Shown: in pieces, positions 1 through 7,875 of the stretch
Numbering within the stretch: the stretch's first letter is position 1
Layout: each line of letters begins with the position of its first letter
Notes under the pieces: generated by a model
The model's database searches: none
Seen by the model: the letters and a program-made list of their open reading frames with translations, nothing else
Told to the model about the DNA's origin: nothing
Translations under genes and position numbers: made by a program
Source: an uncultured Ruminococcus sp.
GTDB taxonomy: Bacteria > Bacillota_A > Clostridia > Oscillospirales > Ruminococcaceae
DNA: 17,686 nucleotides
Reading direction: 5' to 3'
Assembly: GCA_946629405.1 (NCBI GenBank)
Contig: CAMOXW010000159.1
Location: 1-17,686, forward strand

Positions 1-1
1 A

Positions 2-1297
2 GACGTTCTTGTCCCCCGTATGAAATACGTTCTCGGCGAAGACGGCATCCGTCCTATTACCGAGGATGACCTCGCGGGCATAAGAAAGGCTAACCTTACA
101 TATTCCGATAACGGCATGAGAGTTCTTGCCTTCGCAAAGAAAATACTGAATACCGATGCTCATATCACTCTTGATGACGAGTGCGACTATATATACATCG
201 GTCTCACCGCTATGACCGACCCGCCGCGTGAGGAGAGCAAGGCTGCTGTTGCGGAGTGTATTTCTGCCGGAATAAAGCCTATCATGATAACCGGCGATCA
301 TAAGCTGACCGCTGTTGCTATCGCAAAGGAGATCGGAATTTACAAGGACGGCGACCTCGCTATGGACGGCAATGAGCTGAACAACATCTCCGACGAGGAA
401 CTCTCTGCAAGGCTCGAAAAAGTCTCCGTATACGCGCGTGTTTCGCCTGAGCATAAAATACGCATAGTTGATCTCTGGCAGAAGAAGGACAAGGTCGTTG
501 CCATGACCGGCGACGGCGTAAACGACGCTCCTGCGCTGAAAAAGGCTGATGTCGGCGTTGCAATGGGCATCACCGGAACCGAGGTCTCAAAGGATGCGGC
601 CTCGATGATACTTGCGGACGACAACTTCGCTACGATCGTCAAGGCGGTCGCAAACGGCAGATGTATCTACAGCAATATAAAGAATGCTATCAAGTTCCTG
701 CTTGCCGGAAACGCTGCGGCGATAATCGTAGTGCTGCTTACTACCCTGTTCAACCTGCCGCTGCCGTTCATGCCGGTACACCTGCTGTTCATCAACCTCC
801 TTACTGATTCACTGCCGGCGCTCGCGCTCTGCATGGAGCCTATGCAGCCGGGCGTTATGAAGGAAAAGCCGCGTCCGACCAACGAATCCATTCTCAACAA
901 GGAGACCGGCATCTACATCGCATTCCACAGCATTATTATCGCAGCCTGCGTAATGTGTGCGTTCATGATAGGCAAAGACTCGTGCGATTCTGCGGCAATG
1001 GCAAGCACTATGGCGTTTGCAACACTTTGTCTTGCGAGACTTTTCGAGGGCTTCGACAGCCGCGGAAAATACTCCCTTGCAAGGCTTGGCTTCACCAAGA
1101 ATCTGTTCTCTGTCGGAGCATTCTTCGTAGGTGCGCTTCTGCTGACAGCTGCGCTTCTCGTAACTCCCTTCCACGGCTTCATGTCAGTCAGTGACTGTTT
1201 CGAGGTCAAGAATCTTCTTGAGGTCCTCGGACTTGCTGTGATCCCCTTCGCAGTAACTCAGGTCTGCCGCATGATAAGAGAAGCTGTCACGAAGTAA
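2..1297 (+). CDS. Calcium-transporting P-type ATPase (PMCA/SERCA-like), 3' part only
   Basis: The reading frame is open from the left edge, so the start, the actuator domain and the DKTGT phosphorylation site lie outside the window. About 432 residues remain. The frame begins DVLVPR, the end of the KGAPD-type nucleotide-binding motif. MITGD (284-298) and TGDGVNDAPAL (506-538) form the P domain and hinge. About six hydrophobic segments follow, and NLLTD (794-808) matches the M6 motif that carries calcium ligands in SERCA and PMCA enzymes. The family pumps divalent cations, usually Ca2+, out of the cytoplasm using ATP. Ca2+ is favoured here from the M6 motif, but the M4 ligands are not visible, so Mn2+ or another ion is possible. 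birA follows 15 nt downstream on the same strand, probably co-transcribed without a functional link. Confidence 0.93.
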   Translation, partial: DVLVPRMKYVLGEDGIRPITEDDLAGIRKANLTYSDNGMRVLAFAKKILNTDAHITLDDECDYIYIGLTAMTDPPREESKAAVAECISAGIKPIMITGDHKLTAVAIAKEIGIYKDGDLAMDGNELNNISDEELSARLEKVSVYARVSPEHKIRIVDLWQKKDKVVAMTGDGVNDAPALKKADVGVAMGITGTEVSKDAASMILADDNFATIVKAVANGRCIYSNIKNAIKFLLAGNAAAIIVVLLTTLFNLPLPFMPVHLLFINLLTDSLPALALCMEPMQPGVMKEKPRPTNESILNKETGIYIAFHSIIIAACVMCAFMIGKDSCDSAAMASTMAFATLCLARLFEGFDSRGKYSLARLGFTKNLFSVGAFFVGALLLTAALLVTPFHGFMSVSDCFEVKNLLEVLGLAVIPFAVTQVCRMIREAVTK

Positions 1298-1312
1298 CGA
1301 AAGAGGTACGAT

Positions 1313-2287
1313 ATGAACGTTAAAGAGGCCCTCCTCACTACTCTTGCCGACGCCGGAGATGAATATATATCCGGAGCATCACTTGCACAGAAGCTCGGAG
1401 TGAGCCGGAATGCCGTCTGGAAGGCTGTAAAATCGCTTGAAAGCGAGGGCTACACTATCGAATCCGTGACCTCGAAGGGCTACCGGCTCTCAATGAACAA
1501 CAACCGACTCTCCGAAAAGCTCATCAGAGCCCGCCTCACTGCAAAGGAATTCGGGTGTGAGCTCCATGTTTATGACGAGATAGATTCCACAAATACCGCT
1601 GCAAAGAAGCTTGCTTCAGCAGGCGCTCCCCACGGCACAGCAGTAGTTGCAGATATGCAGACTATGGGCCGCGGAAGGCTCGGACGGAGCTTCGTCTCTC
1701 CCGCAGGCTCAGGCCTTTACCTGAGCGTGATAGTTCGTCCGGAGCTTGATATATCCCTGACCTCTATGCTAACGACCGCCGCGGCTGTGGCTGTTGCAGA
1801 GGCGATTGAGCTTCTCAGCGGGGCAAATGTCGGTATAAAGTGGGTCAATGACATTTACCTCGGTGGAAAGAAGCTCTGCGGCATACTTACCGAAGCTTCG
1901 CTCGGACTTGAAATGCACTCGCTGGACTATGCCGTTATCGGCATAGGAGTGAACGTGAGCGGAAGCTTCACCGGTGAGCTTGCAGAAACTGCTACATCAA
2001 TAGAGGCTGAGACCGGGATCCGGGCAGACCGCAACTTCCTGTGCGCTGCTATACTCGACCGGCTCGAAAAATATACCCTGACTGTTGCGGAGCGCGGATT
2101 TCTCCCGGAATACCGCCGCCGCGAGATACTCACAGGCAATGAGATAACCGCTGTCTCAGGCGGGGCTCCCCTTACCGGTAAGGCTCTCGGCATCGACGAC
2201 AATGCCAACCTCATAGTTGAGTTCCCTGACGGCACAGTAAAGCACCTCAGCTCCGGCGAGGCAAATCTCTGCCGCATACGGAAATAA
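1313..2287 (+). CDS. birA: Bifunctional biotin--[acetyl-CoA-carboxylase] ligase / biotin repressor BirA
   Basis: The protein has 324 residues, the usual length for the bifunctional form. An N-terminal winged helix-turn-helix lies at about residues 18-58 (LAQKLGVSRNAVWKAV). The ligase domain has the biotinyl-AMP motif GRGRLGR at 119-125, KWVND at 176-180 and GGKKLCGIL at 184-192 with the catalytic lysine. An SH3-like C-terminal domain covers roughly 275-320. The enzyme activates biotin with ATP and transfers it to the biotin carboxyl carrier protein. The DNA-binding domain suggests that it also represses biotin synthesis or uptake genes, but no biotin gene or operator is visible here. AGAGG lies about 6 nt before the ATG. 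A strong terminator begins right after the stop codon. Confidence 0.95.
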   Translation: MNVKEALLTTLADAGDEYISGASLAQKLGVSRNAVWKAVKSLESEGYTIESVTSKGYRLSMNNNRLSEKLIRARLTAKEFGCELHVYDEIDSTNTAAKKLASAGAPHGTAVVADMQTMGRGRLGRSFVSPAGSGLYLSVIVRPELDISLTSMLTTAAAVAVAEAIELLSGANVGIKWVNDIYLGGKKLCGILTEASLGLEMHSLDYAVIGIGVNVSGSFTGELAETATSIEAETGIRADRNFLCAAILDRLEKYTLTVAERGFLPEYRRREILTGNEITAVSGGAPLTGKALGIDDNANLIVEFPDGTVKHLSSGEANLCRIRK

Positions 2288-2288
2288 G

Positions 2289-2315
2289 AAAAGGACACCT
2301 GTGGGTGTCCTTTTT
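2289..2315 (+). terminator. Rho-independent terminator after birA
   Basis: AAAGGACACC and GGTGTCCTTT form a perfect stem around a TGTG loop, followed by a T run. It begins immediately after the birA stop codon and should end the ATPase-birA transcript. Confidence 0.9.
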
Positions 2316-2321
2316 CCTGTA

Positions 2322-2355
2322 TAAAAAGAAAAAGCCCTGATAACCCAGGGCTTTT
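2322..2355 (-). terminator. Rho-independent terminator after the VanY-like gene
   Basis: AAAAGCCCTG (2330-2339) and CAGGGCTTTT (2346-2355) form a 10-bp stem with a 6-nt loop. Read on the minus strand, it is followed by TTTCTTTTT. It lies 2 nt beyond the stop codon of the peptidase gene. With the birA terminator it separates two convergent transcripts. Confidence 0.9.
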
Positions 2356-2357
2356 CG

Positions 2358-3548
2358 TTATGACTGATACTGTGAGGTCAATCCGTAATATTCCTCAAGG
2401 GTAATACCGCCGGCATCGTGTATCTTCTTTGATATCTCGCTGCCGACATATCTGATGTGCCACGGCTCATACTTGTAGCCGGTGATATCCTGCTTGCCCT
2501 TGGGATATCGGAGAATGAAGCCGTACTCCCAGCAGTGGTTCTCTATCCAGATAGCCTCGGGAGTTCCCGCAAACGAATCGTCGATGATATTAACGTCTAT
2601 CGCAAGACCGGTCTGGTGCTCGGAGTGCCCCGGACGCGCCGAAAAGGTATCAGCAGTCGCCTGACCATAGCCCTGACAATATCCATTGTAGATCGTATTC
2701 TGATCATTGTATGAGCGGTAGCCTGATGAGATATAGATATTCAGGCCTTCCTTTGCAGCACCCTGTGCAAGCTTGTTGAACCATTCCGTACAGGTCGGGT
2801 CAAGTGCTCCGGGGTCGTAGGTCGAGGGGATAGAATAGGTCTTGTTCACAATGAGAACATCGCCCTCATAGTGAAATCCCTCACCGCTTATCTTAGAAGG
2901 TGCAGGAGCCTCAGCTAACTGCTGAGGCTCTGGATTTGTGATCTTATTATTATCTGTATTGGGAGTATTCTCACCGGGCACGTCCGGATTTGCGGTATTG
3001 GCAGGACCGGCAACGACTACCTTTACGGTTGCCTCCTTTGAGGGGTCCTTTCTGGTGCCGACGGTGACATAGCACTCGCCGCCGGAAACTCCGGTGATAT
3101 GACCGTATGAATCTACTGTAGCGATCTTCGGGTCGGATGAAGTCCAAACCTCGTCTGGCTCTGATGAACCGTCGGGATAAGCCTGAACAATAGGCAGAGC
3201 TGTGCCGCCGATGTCGATATATACGCTGTACTTATCAAGCTTGAAGCCGCTGTCATTAGCGCCTTCCGTCCTTGTTGTTGTCGTAGTAGTTGTAGTAGCA
3301 GAGGTCGCAGCCTGAGCTGTCGTAGTCAGAGCCGTTGTGGTAGTAGTCTCTGTCGGGGCAGTATCCCCGCCTTTTTTGGTACTGTCCTTAGTGCAGGCTT
3401 TAGCCATAAGGATCACAAGCAGCAGGACGAGAAATGCAATAACACACAGCGCTGTAAGCTGGCGGCGGCGCAGAGTTTTCTTCGATACTCTTTTGCGCGG
3501 GCGCTGACTGTTCGGATCATAATTGCGGTTGTTATAATTGTTGTCCAT
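2358..3548 (-). CDS. VanY-like D-alanyl-D-alanine carboxypeptidase (M15B) with membrane anchor and Ig-like domain
   Basis: This is a 396-residue extracytoplasmic zinc peptidase. A basic N-terminus (residues 17-29) is followed by one membrane helix (31-49). A linker at about 62-93 is nearly all Thr and Ala. A bacterial Ig-like (Big2) domain spans about 103-180, and a Pro/Asn-rich spacer follows. The VanY domain covers about 230-370. Zinc ligands are H311 and D318 of SEHQTGLAID and H364 of EPWH, with E361 as the likely catalytic base. The family trims the terminal D-Ala from peptidoglycan stem peptides. ATG 3548 was chosen because AAAGGG precedes it by about 8 nt, whereas the in-frame ATG at 3647 lies in the promoter -35 box. 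It has its own promoter, so it is probably a neighbour rather than a member of the glycan operon. Housekeeping wall maturation is more likely than vancomycin resistance, since no van partner genes are visible. Confidence 0.92.
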   Translation of the reverse strand: MDNNYNNRNYDPNSQRPRKRVSKKTLRRRQLTALCVIAFLVLLLVILMAKACTKDSTKKGGDTAPTETTTTTALTTTAQAATSATTTTTTTTRTEGANDSGFKLDKYSVYIDIGGTALPIVQAYPDGSSEPDEVWTSSDPKIATVDSYGHITGVSGGECYVTVGTRKDPSKEATVKVVVAGPANTANPDVPGENTPNTDNNKITNPEPQQLAEAPAPSKISGEGFHYEGDVLIVNKTYSIPSTYDPGALDPTCTEWFNKLAQGAAKEGLNIYISSGYRSYNDQNTIYNGYCQGYGQATADTFSARPGHSEHQTGLAIDVNIIDDSFAGTPEAIWIENHCWEYGFILRYPKGKQDITGYKYEPWHIRYVGSEISKKIHDAGGITLEEYYGLTSQYQS

Positions 3549-3611
3549 ATATATAGCCCTTTCTTTTGTGATATCTGCCGGGCAGAAAGCTGCGGCTGGA
3601 TAAAAATACCC

Positions 3612-3647
3612 TGTTACTATTATATCACAGCTTGTATAAATTGTCAC
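3612..3647 (-). promoter_or_regulatory. Sigma-A-type promoter of the VanY-like gene
   Basis: Minus-strand GTGACA (3647-3642), a 17-nt spacer and a perfect TATAAT (3624-3619) give a predicted transcription start near 3612. The leader before ATG 3548 is about 64 nt. It contains a 13-bp dyad, TCTGCC-G-GGCAGA (3574-3586), which could be an operator or a small hairpin. Confidence 0.82.
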
Positions 3648-3669
3648 GCTTTTTCATTAAGCTTTTAAA

Positions 3670-3698
3670 AATTTTTGCACATTGCCCTATTTGGGGCA
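3670..3698 (-). terminator. Weak candidate terminator at the end of the polysaccharide operon
   Basis: On the minus strand TGCCC (3698-3694) and GGGCA (3687-3683) can pair around a 6-nt loop. A T run (AATTTTT) follows after a gap of about 8-12 nt. The stem is short and the T run is displaced, so termination may be inefficient and some readthrough into the VanY-like gene is possible. No better terminator is visible between 3648 and 3748. Confidence 0.3.
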
Positions 3699-3748
3699 CC
3701 ATTTTTGTCACATTTTGAACAAAGCGGATGGGCATTGCTGACCAGAGC

Positions 3749-4696
3749 TCACGCCTCAGGATAATGCTCCGCTTTTCCCTCAGTGTTACGCCCCTGAAAG
3801 AGGCTTCCCACTACAAATGCCGCTATATCGGCAATTATAGATGATATACGCATGACGAGCACGAAAAGGACTATCCTGTCCGAATACTTGTCACCGCTGA
3901 CGAAGATCATCACTCCCTCGCGGATGCCTATACCTCCGGGAGCGCCGGGAGTTATGAAGCCTACTATCCACGCAAATATAAACGCACCCGTCAGTGCTAC
4001 CTGCTCACTGACAGAAGCCTCCGGCACCACAAGCACGATACACAGGAAGTACATTCCCGCGCTTACGATATACTGCGCGAAATAATAAAATATCCCGCCG
4101 GCAAGCTGACGCCGGTCACACTTGTGCAGAGTCTCAGTATACCGCGCTATATACGCTGCCGCCTTGTCACGGAGCTTCATTCTTACCAATATCACAAGCA
4201 CCACAAGGAGAACTGTTCCTGCCGCGCCGATGATAACGAAATTCCGCCAGTATTTCCCGAGCAGCCCGGCTATCCTGCCTCCGAGAAGGCAGACCGAGAA
4301 TATCCCGGCCCAGACCATGCTGAAAAACACATCCAGCACTGTTGCAAATGCAACGTCAACATGGCTGATGTGCATATCCGCGGCAAGCTTGTTCCTTCCG
4401 ACGTACTGAAAGACGTTGCCCGGAATGTACTTGTAGAGATTCGAGCGCGTATACACCGGCATTGCAGCCGAAAACGATATCCTCACCCCTGAGAGCGAGC
4501 GCGTGAAAATGAGCCACGGGATGCTTGCCAGAAGCATGATAACGGTCTGAATCACCGCACCTGCCGCGAGTGCCGCTGCGACCTTCCCTGACCGGAACTG
4601 TGATGGCTTTATGTCCATGTCGAGCAGCTTCTTTACCACAAACGCAAGCGCTGCTATCATCACTATATTTCCGGCTGTTTTTAAGTATTTCTTCAA
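3749..4696 (-). CDS. UPF0104 / lysylphosphatidylglycerol-synthase-like polytopic membrane protein
   Basis: This protein of about 315 residues has roughly seven or eight hydrophobic segments. It carries two hallmarks of the LPG_synthase_TM (UPF0104) family: YKYIPGNVFQYVGR near residue 90 and GAPGGIGIREG near 252. It lacks the cytoplasmic aminoacyltransferase domain of MprF. Family members without that domain often sit in glycan and glycolipid loci and are suspected to move or hold lipid substrates, but their activity is poorly defined. I chose the TTG start at 4696: AGGGAG (4710-4705) lies 8 nt ahead, and TTGA gives the 4-nt stop/start overlap seen across this operon. The in-frame GTG at 4705 overlaps the ribosome site. 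This is the last gene of the operon. A role as flippase or acceptor-lipid partner of the nearby GT2 and GT-C enzymes is inference. Confidence 0.85.
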   Translation of the reverse strand: MKKYLKTAGNIVMIAALAFVVKKLLDMDIKPSQFRSGKVAAALAAGAVIQTVIMLLASIPWLIFTRSLSGVRISFSAAMPVYTRSNLYKYIPGNVFQYVGRNKLAADMHISHVDVAFATVLDVFFSMVWAGIFSVCLLGGRIAGLLGKYWRNFVIIGAAGTVLLVVLVILVRMKLRDKAAAYIARYTETLHKCDRRQLAGGIFYYFAQYIVSAGMYFLCIVLVVPEASVSEQVALTGAFIFAWIVGFITPGAPGGIGIREGVMIFVSGDKYSDRIVLFVLVMRISSIIADIAAFVVGSLFQGRNTEGKAEHYPEA

Positions 4697-5664
4697 CTCT
4701 GACACTCCCTGATATCCAGTATGAGTCTTGCAAGCGCCTCCGGGTCACTCATGGGACAGAAGTATATCCCTTCGTCCTCCACGCTGAAAAGCTCATGGTT
4801 AGCCGGATTATCTCCCAGTATCATGGGTTTTTCCATTGCACGGTAAATATAAGCCTTGCCCGGTATAGTGCGCTTTGCCTTCATGATACTGCCGTTGAAG
4901 TGTCCTGCGAGGCAGAGGTCTGCGGAGGCTATCTTTTCGGCAAGCTCCTCCTGAGGGAGCCAGTCGATATACTCAGTTATCTCCTCTCCTGTGCGGAGGT
5001 TGTCCCCGAGAGGCCCTATCACAACGAACCTCAGCCCGCTCTCGCTGCTGAGGATGCGTATTGCGTCAAGTATCACATCAACGCCCTGCAAGGGAAGTAT
5101 GCTGCCGAAATACAGCACTGTGAAGTCCTTGTTCTTCACCGCGGGGCGCGGATAGTAAATGCTGCTGTCAGCTTCGAGGTAGAGCGCTCTGATCTTCTTC
5201 ACTGAACAGGCGAACTCGTCACTGAAGTACCTGCCGTGCGCCTTAGTATCACATATCACGAGGTCGGCAGCCTTTATGGTGCGCTTGTCAATATACCTTG
5301 CAAGCCTTCCCGGTATACTCACGGGACGAAACTTCTTCCTGTCGAAGCACAGCGTATCATATACCGAGATGAAAAAGTCTGTGACTACCGGTTTCTTCCT
5401 CAGCTTCCAGCCGAAAGCCGGTATCACAAGCTGCGGGGCAAAGCCTATGAAGCTCAGGTCAAAATCGTTCATATTGACCGCTAAAAGTCTGCAGTAGACG
5501 TACATAAGCCGCTTCGGATAGCTCTTTGACGGCGAAGCGATCACTGTTACCTCATTGCCCTGACCGCGCAGCAGCCTTATTTCCTGAGTGACCCTGAGGT
5601 AGTCGCTGTTTTTTGTGGCCACATAGAGCACTCTCTTGTTCCTGATATCCCCGAAGCTTTTCAT
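4693..5664 (-). CDS. Glycosyltransferase, GT4-like (GT-B fold)
   Basis: This cytoplasmic protein has 323 residues. The N-terminal Rossmann half opens with RVLYVATKNSDYLRVTQEI and includes PVVTDFFISVYDT and a DLVICDTKAHGRYF segment at about 153-166. The C-terminal half has VLYFGSILPLQGVDVILDA (about 204-222), typical of the donor-binding domain of GT4 enzymes, and IPGKAYIYRAMEKPMILGD near 268-286. That last segment resembles the usual donor-loop region but lacks a classical EX7E pair. It probably transfers one sugar to the growing lipid-linked glycan or an acceptor lipid; donor and acceptor cannot be read from sequence. The ATG at 5664 overlaps the upstream stop codon (ATGA) and has a strong AGGAGGAG site. 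Confidence 0.85.
   Translation of the reverse strand: MKSFGDIRNKRVLYVATKNSDYLRVTQEIRLLRGQGNEVTVIASPSKSYPKRLMYVYCRLLAVNMNDFDLSFIGFAPQLVIPAFGWKLRKKPVVTDFFISVYDTLCFDRKKFRPVSIPGRLARYIDKRTIKAADLVICDTKAHGRYFSDEFACSVKKIRALYLEADSSIYYPRPAVKNKDFTVLYFGSILPLQGVDVILDAIRILSSESGLRFVVIGPLGDNLRTGEEITEYIDWLPQEELAEKIASADLCLAGHFNGSIMKAKRTIPGKAYIYRAMEKPMILGDNPANHELFSVEDEGIYFCPMSDPEALARLILDIRECQS
4705..4710 (-). promoter_or_regulatory. Ribosome-binding site that selects the TTG start at 4696
   Basis: AGGGAG is 8 nt from TTG 4696 but touches the alternative GTG at 4705. The spacing argues for initiation at the TTG within the TTGA overlap. Confidence 0.55.
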
Positions 5665-6668
5665 TGCTTCTCCTCCTGCTCAGAACTTCCGCCGGGGATA
5701 TAGCCATCGATCTTTTTTTCAGCATCCTCCTGCGAGCACTCCATTTTTCTCACCCTGTACTGAACATCCTCGAGCAGCTTCCGGTTAGATGCGATAGTAT
5801 CTCCCAGAAGCCCGATGGTAAGCGTCTGGAATCCCATCATTATGAATATTGCGGTAAGTATAAGAGACTGAATGTGACCTGCGCCCTCACCCATTCCCAT
5901 GAGTATGAGGAACCTCACGCCAAGCGCCGTGCCTATGAGCATAAGTATCGAGCCGATCGTCATAAAGAATTTGAGCGGCTTGTACATAACAAACGACCTT
6001 GTTATTACTGTTGACGAGCGCTTCATATACCTCCACATACTTGAAAAAAGTCTGGAGGGACGGGTCTCGGGGTTCGTCCTGATAGGGACTGATGTCATGG
6101 CAGTCTTGTTGTTGCCTGCCTGAATAATAGTTTCGAGCGTGTAGGTGTACTCATTCACAACATTGAGCCTGAGTGCAGCCTCGCGGGAATATGCACGGAA
6201 GCCGCTCGGCGCATCGGGAATATCAGTCCCGGACGCAACTCTTACGACCCAGCTTCCGAGGTGCTGGAACTTTTTCTTCTTCCATGAGAAATGCTCGGTC
6301 TCGTCGATAGGCCTCTCACCGATGACGATATCCGCCTTGCTGTCGAGGATCGGACGGACTATCTTCTCGATGTCCTCGCCGCAGTACTGATTATCGGCGT
6401 CAGTGTTGACGATAATATCCGCTCCGAGGTGCAGACAGGCGTCAATTCCCGCCATAAAGCCCTTTGCAAGTCCCTTGTTCTGCTTGAAGGAGACAATATG
6501 GTGGAAGCCGAGCTCCCTTGCCCGCTGAACGGTATTATCCTTGCTGCCGTCGTTTATCACGAGGTACTCTATCTCGTCGATGCCCTCGATCTGCCTCGGC
6601 AGGTCGTTATAGGCAAGCTCGAGCGTTTCCTCCTCGTTATAGCATGGTATCTGAATTATCAGCTTCAT
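5661..6668 (-). CDS. GT2 polyprenyl-phosphate sugar transferase (GtrB/DPMS/GacI-like) with two C-terminal membrane helices
   Basis: The protein has 335 residues. A GT-A domain starts at once with LIIQIPCYNEEETL, then VINDGS (37-42) and the metal-binding DTDADNQY (90-95). Two hydrophobic helices lie at about 234-256 and 268-289, followed by a charged tail. This is the layout of enzymes that make polyprenyl-phosphate-linked monosaccharides, such as GtrB, dolichol-phosphate-mannose synthases and GacI. The product is flipped and used as donor by GT-C enzymes outside the membrane. ATG 6668 was chosen because GGAGGAG precedes it by about 9 nt and the upstream stop lies 1 nt before it. The frame extends to an ATG at 6863, but that part lies inside the previous gene. 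The GT-C gene in this operon (9382-11280) is the natural partner. The sugar is unknown. Confidence 0.88.
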   Translation of the reverse strand: MKLIIQIPCYNEEETLELAYNDLPRQIEGIDEIEYLVINDGSKDNTVQRARELGFHHIVSFKQNKGLAKGFMAGIDACLHLGADIIVNTDADNQYCGEDIEKIVRPILDSKADIVIGERPIDETEHFSWKKKKFQHLGSWVVRVASGTDIPDAPSGFRAYSREAALRLNVVNEYTYTLETIIQAGNNKTAMTSVPIRTNPETRPSRLFSSMWRYMKRSSTVITRSFVMYKPLKFFMTIGSILMLIGTALGVRFLILMGMGEGAGHIQSLILTAIFIMMGFQTLTIGLLGDTIASNRKLLEDVQYRVRKMECSQEDAEKKIDGYIPGGSSEQEEKQ

Positions 6669-6669
6669 A

Positions 6670-7875
6670 TCATCGCTCTCCTCCGATAAGCTCAAAAAAT
6701 TCCTTGTATCTACTGACAATGACGTTCCAGTCAAAGTGCGATCTGACGTATTCTCCGCCCCTTGCACCCATTGCAGCAGCGGTATCCTTATGGCTGAGAA
6801 TGTATTCCACACAGCCCTCAAATTCAAAATAATTTCCGAAATACAGCCCTCCGCTGCATTCACTCACGAAGCCTCTCGTTACCGGGCACCCCTCATGGAC
6901 CAGTACCGGACGCCCGCAGAGCCAGCTCTCCATGATGACCAGCGAGAAGCTCTCGTTCAGTGACGGCTGACAGAGCAGCTCTGCCGCCGCAAGAGCGTTG
7001 TACTTGTCCTGCTTTTCAACGAAGCCGAGATCAGTTATCCTGCCGCTCCTGACAAGCTCCTCCGGAAGTGCAGTCTCTCCCCCACCGCTAAGCACGAGTC
7101 TCAGCGGGGTTTCGTGCCTCTGAAGGAACTCCCGGAAGTATCTCACAAGAGTACCTGTATTCTTGCCGGCATCCTTGCGTCCGGCGTAAAGTATGAACGG
7201 CTCATCTATACCGAATTTCCGGCGGAATTCCCCGGACTGAGCCGTTATATCCGTGTCCATTCCTATGCCCATGACGGAAGTTCTTGTCCCTGAGCGTGAG
7301 AAGCCGTAAAGCTCCTCTGCAAGCTCAGCCTCCGGCGCTGCGTTGAAAACCGCACCTGCCGCTCTCGGGAAAAGCTCCCTCAGAGGCGTAAGGCGAGCGT
7401 AAGGCTCATCGTGCAGACAGGGTATCAGCACCGACTTTTCCGGACATATCCTCATGCCGTAATACGTCGTCCCGAACATATAGGGAATGTATACGAACAG
7501 CCGGTAGCGTTCAATGTTTCCGGCTATATATCGGCAAAGCTCCGGGCTGCCTACCATTTCGTGAAGAAAGACGCGCTCCTCCTCCCGGCTCACCGGAAGC
7601 CCTTTCATAAGCTTCGCGTTCACCCTGTCAAACGCCGATCTATCGCGTTTCTTCGGACGGAAGCGTCTTATTATCATGCCGTCGGAAGTGACTTCAGTAC
7701 CCGGACGGTGAAAACTCCTGCTCCAGTCCGAATTGAAGTCCCGCACGCAGGTAGTCAGTATTTCGAGCGGTACTCCTGCGCTGTGGAGGTGCGCGGTCAG
7801 CTCCCTGAGCTCAGCCTCTGCTCCGCCGGGAATGTTCTCCCCGAACCACGGAGCTACAAATGCCAGCGGCCTCAT
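6670..7875 (-). CDS. GT4 family glycosyltransferase
   Basis: The protein has 401 residues and a GT-B fold. The N-terminus, PLAFVAPWFGENIPGGAE, has the glycine-rich acceptor-side loop common in GT4 enzymes. The donor half carries PFILYAGRKDAGKNTGTLV, and EX7E is present as ESFSLVIME followed by CGRPVLVHEG. It is expected to act in the cytoplasm, transferring a nucleotide-activated sugar to a lipid-linked glycan. Linkage and donor are not predictable. ATG 7875 overlaps the upstream stop codon (ATGA) with GGAGG ahead of it. The last codons provide the ribosome site for the GT2 gene, so the two are translationally linked. Confidence 0.9.
   Translation of the reverse strand: MRPLAFVAPWFGENIPGGAEAELRELTAHLHSAGVPLEILTTCVRDFNSDWSRSFHRPGTEVTSDGMIIRRFRPKKRDRSAFDRVNAKLMKGLPVSREEERVFLHEMVGSPELCRYIAGNIERYRLFVYIPYMFGTTYYGMRICPEKSVLIPCLHDEPYARLTPLRELFPRAAGAVFNAAPEAELAEELYGFSRSGTRTSVMGIGMDTDITAQSGEFRRKFGIDEPFILYAGRKDAGKNTGTLVRYFREFLQRHETPLRLVLSGGGETALPEELVRSGRITDLGFVEKQDKYNALAAAELLCQPSLNESFSLVIMESWLCGRPVLVHEGCPVTRGFVSECSGGLYFGNYFEFEGCVEYILSHKDTAAAMGARGGEYVRSHFDWNVIVSRYKEFFELIGGER

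Noticed and set aside
3549..3647. N-terminal extension of the VanY-like protein to ATG 3647
   Set aside because: The extension would start in the -35 box, upstream of the predicted transcript start, and lacks a ribosome site.
3707..3712. Second minus-strand GTGACA box upstream of the VanY-like gene
   Set aside because: At 17 nt from it there is no TATAAT-like sequence, so it is not a second promoter.
4570..5205. Open frame of 211 codons on the plus strand spanning two genes
   Set aside because: It is antisense to the UPF0104 gene and a glycosyltransferase gene, both well supported.
6669..6863. 65-residue N-terminal extension of the GT2 protein
   Set aside because: It lies in another frame of the preceding GT4 gene, while a strong GGAGGAG site precedes ATG 6668, where the conserved GT2 fold begins.
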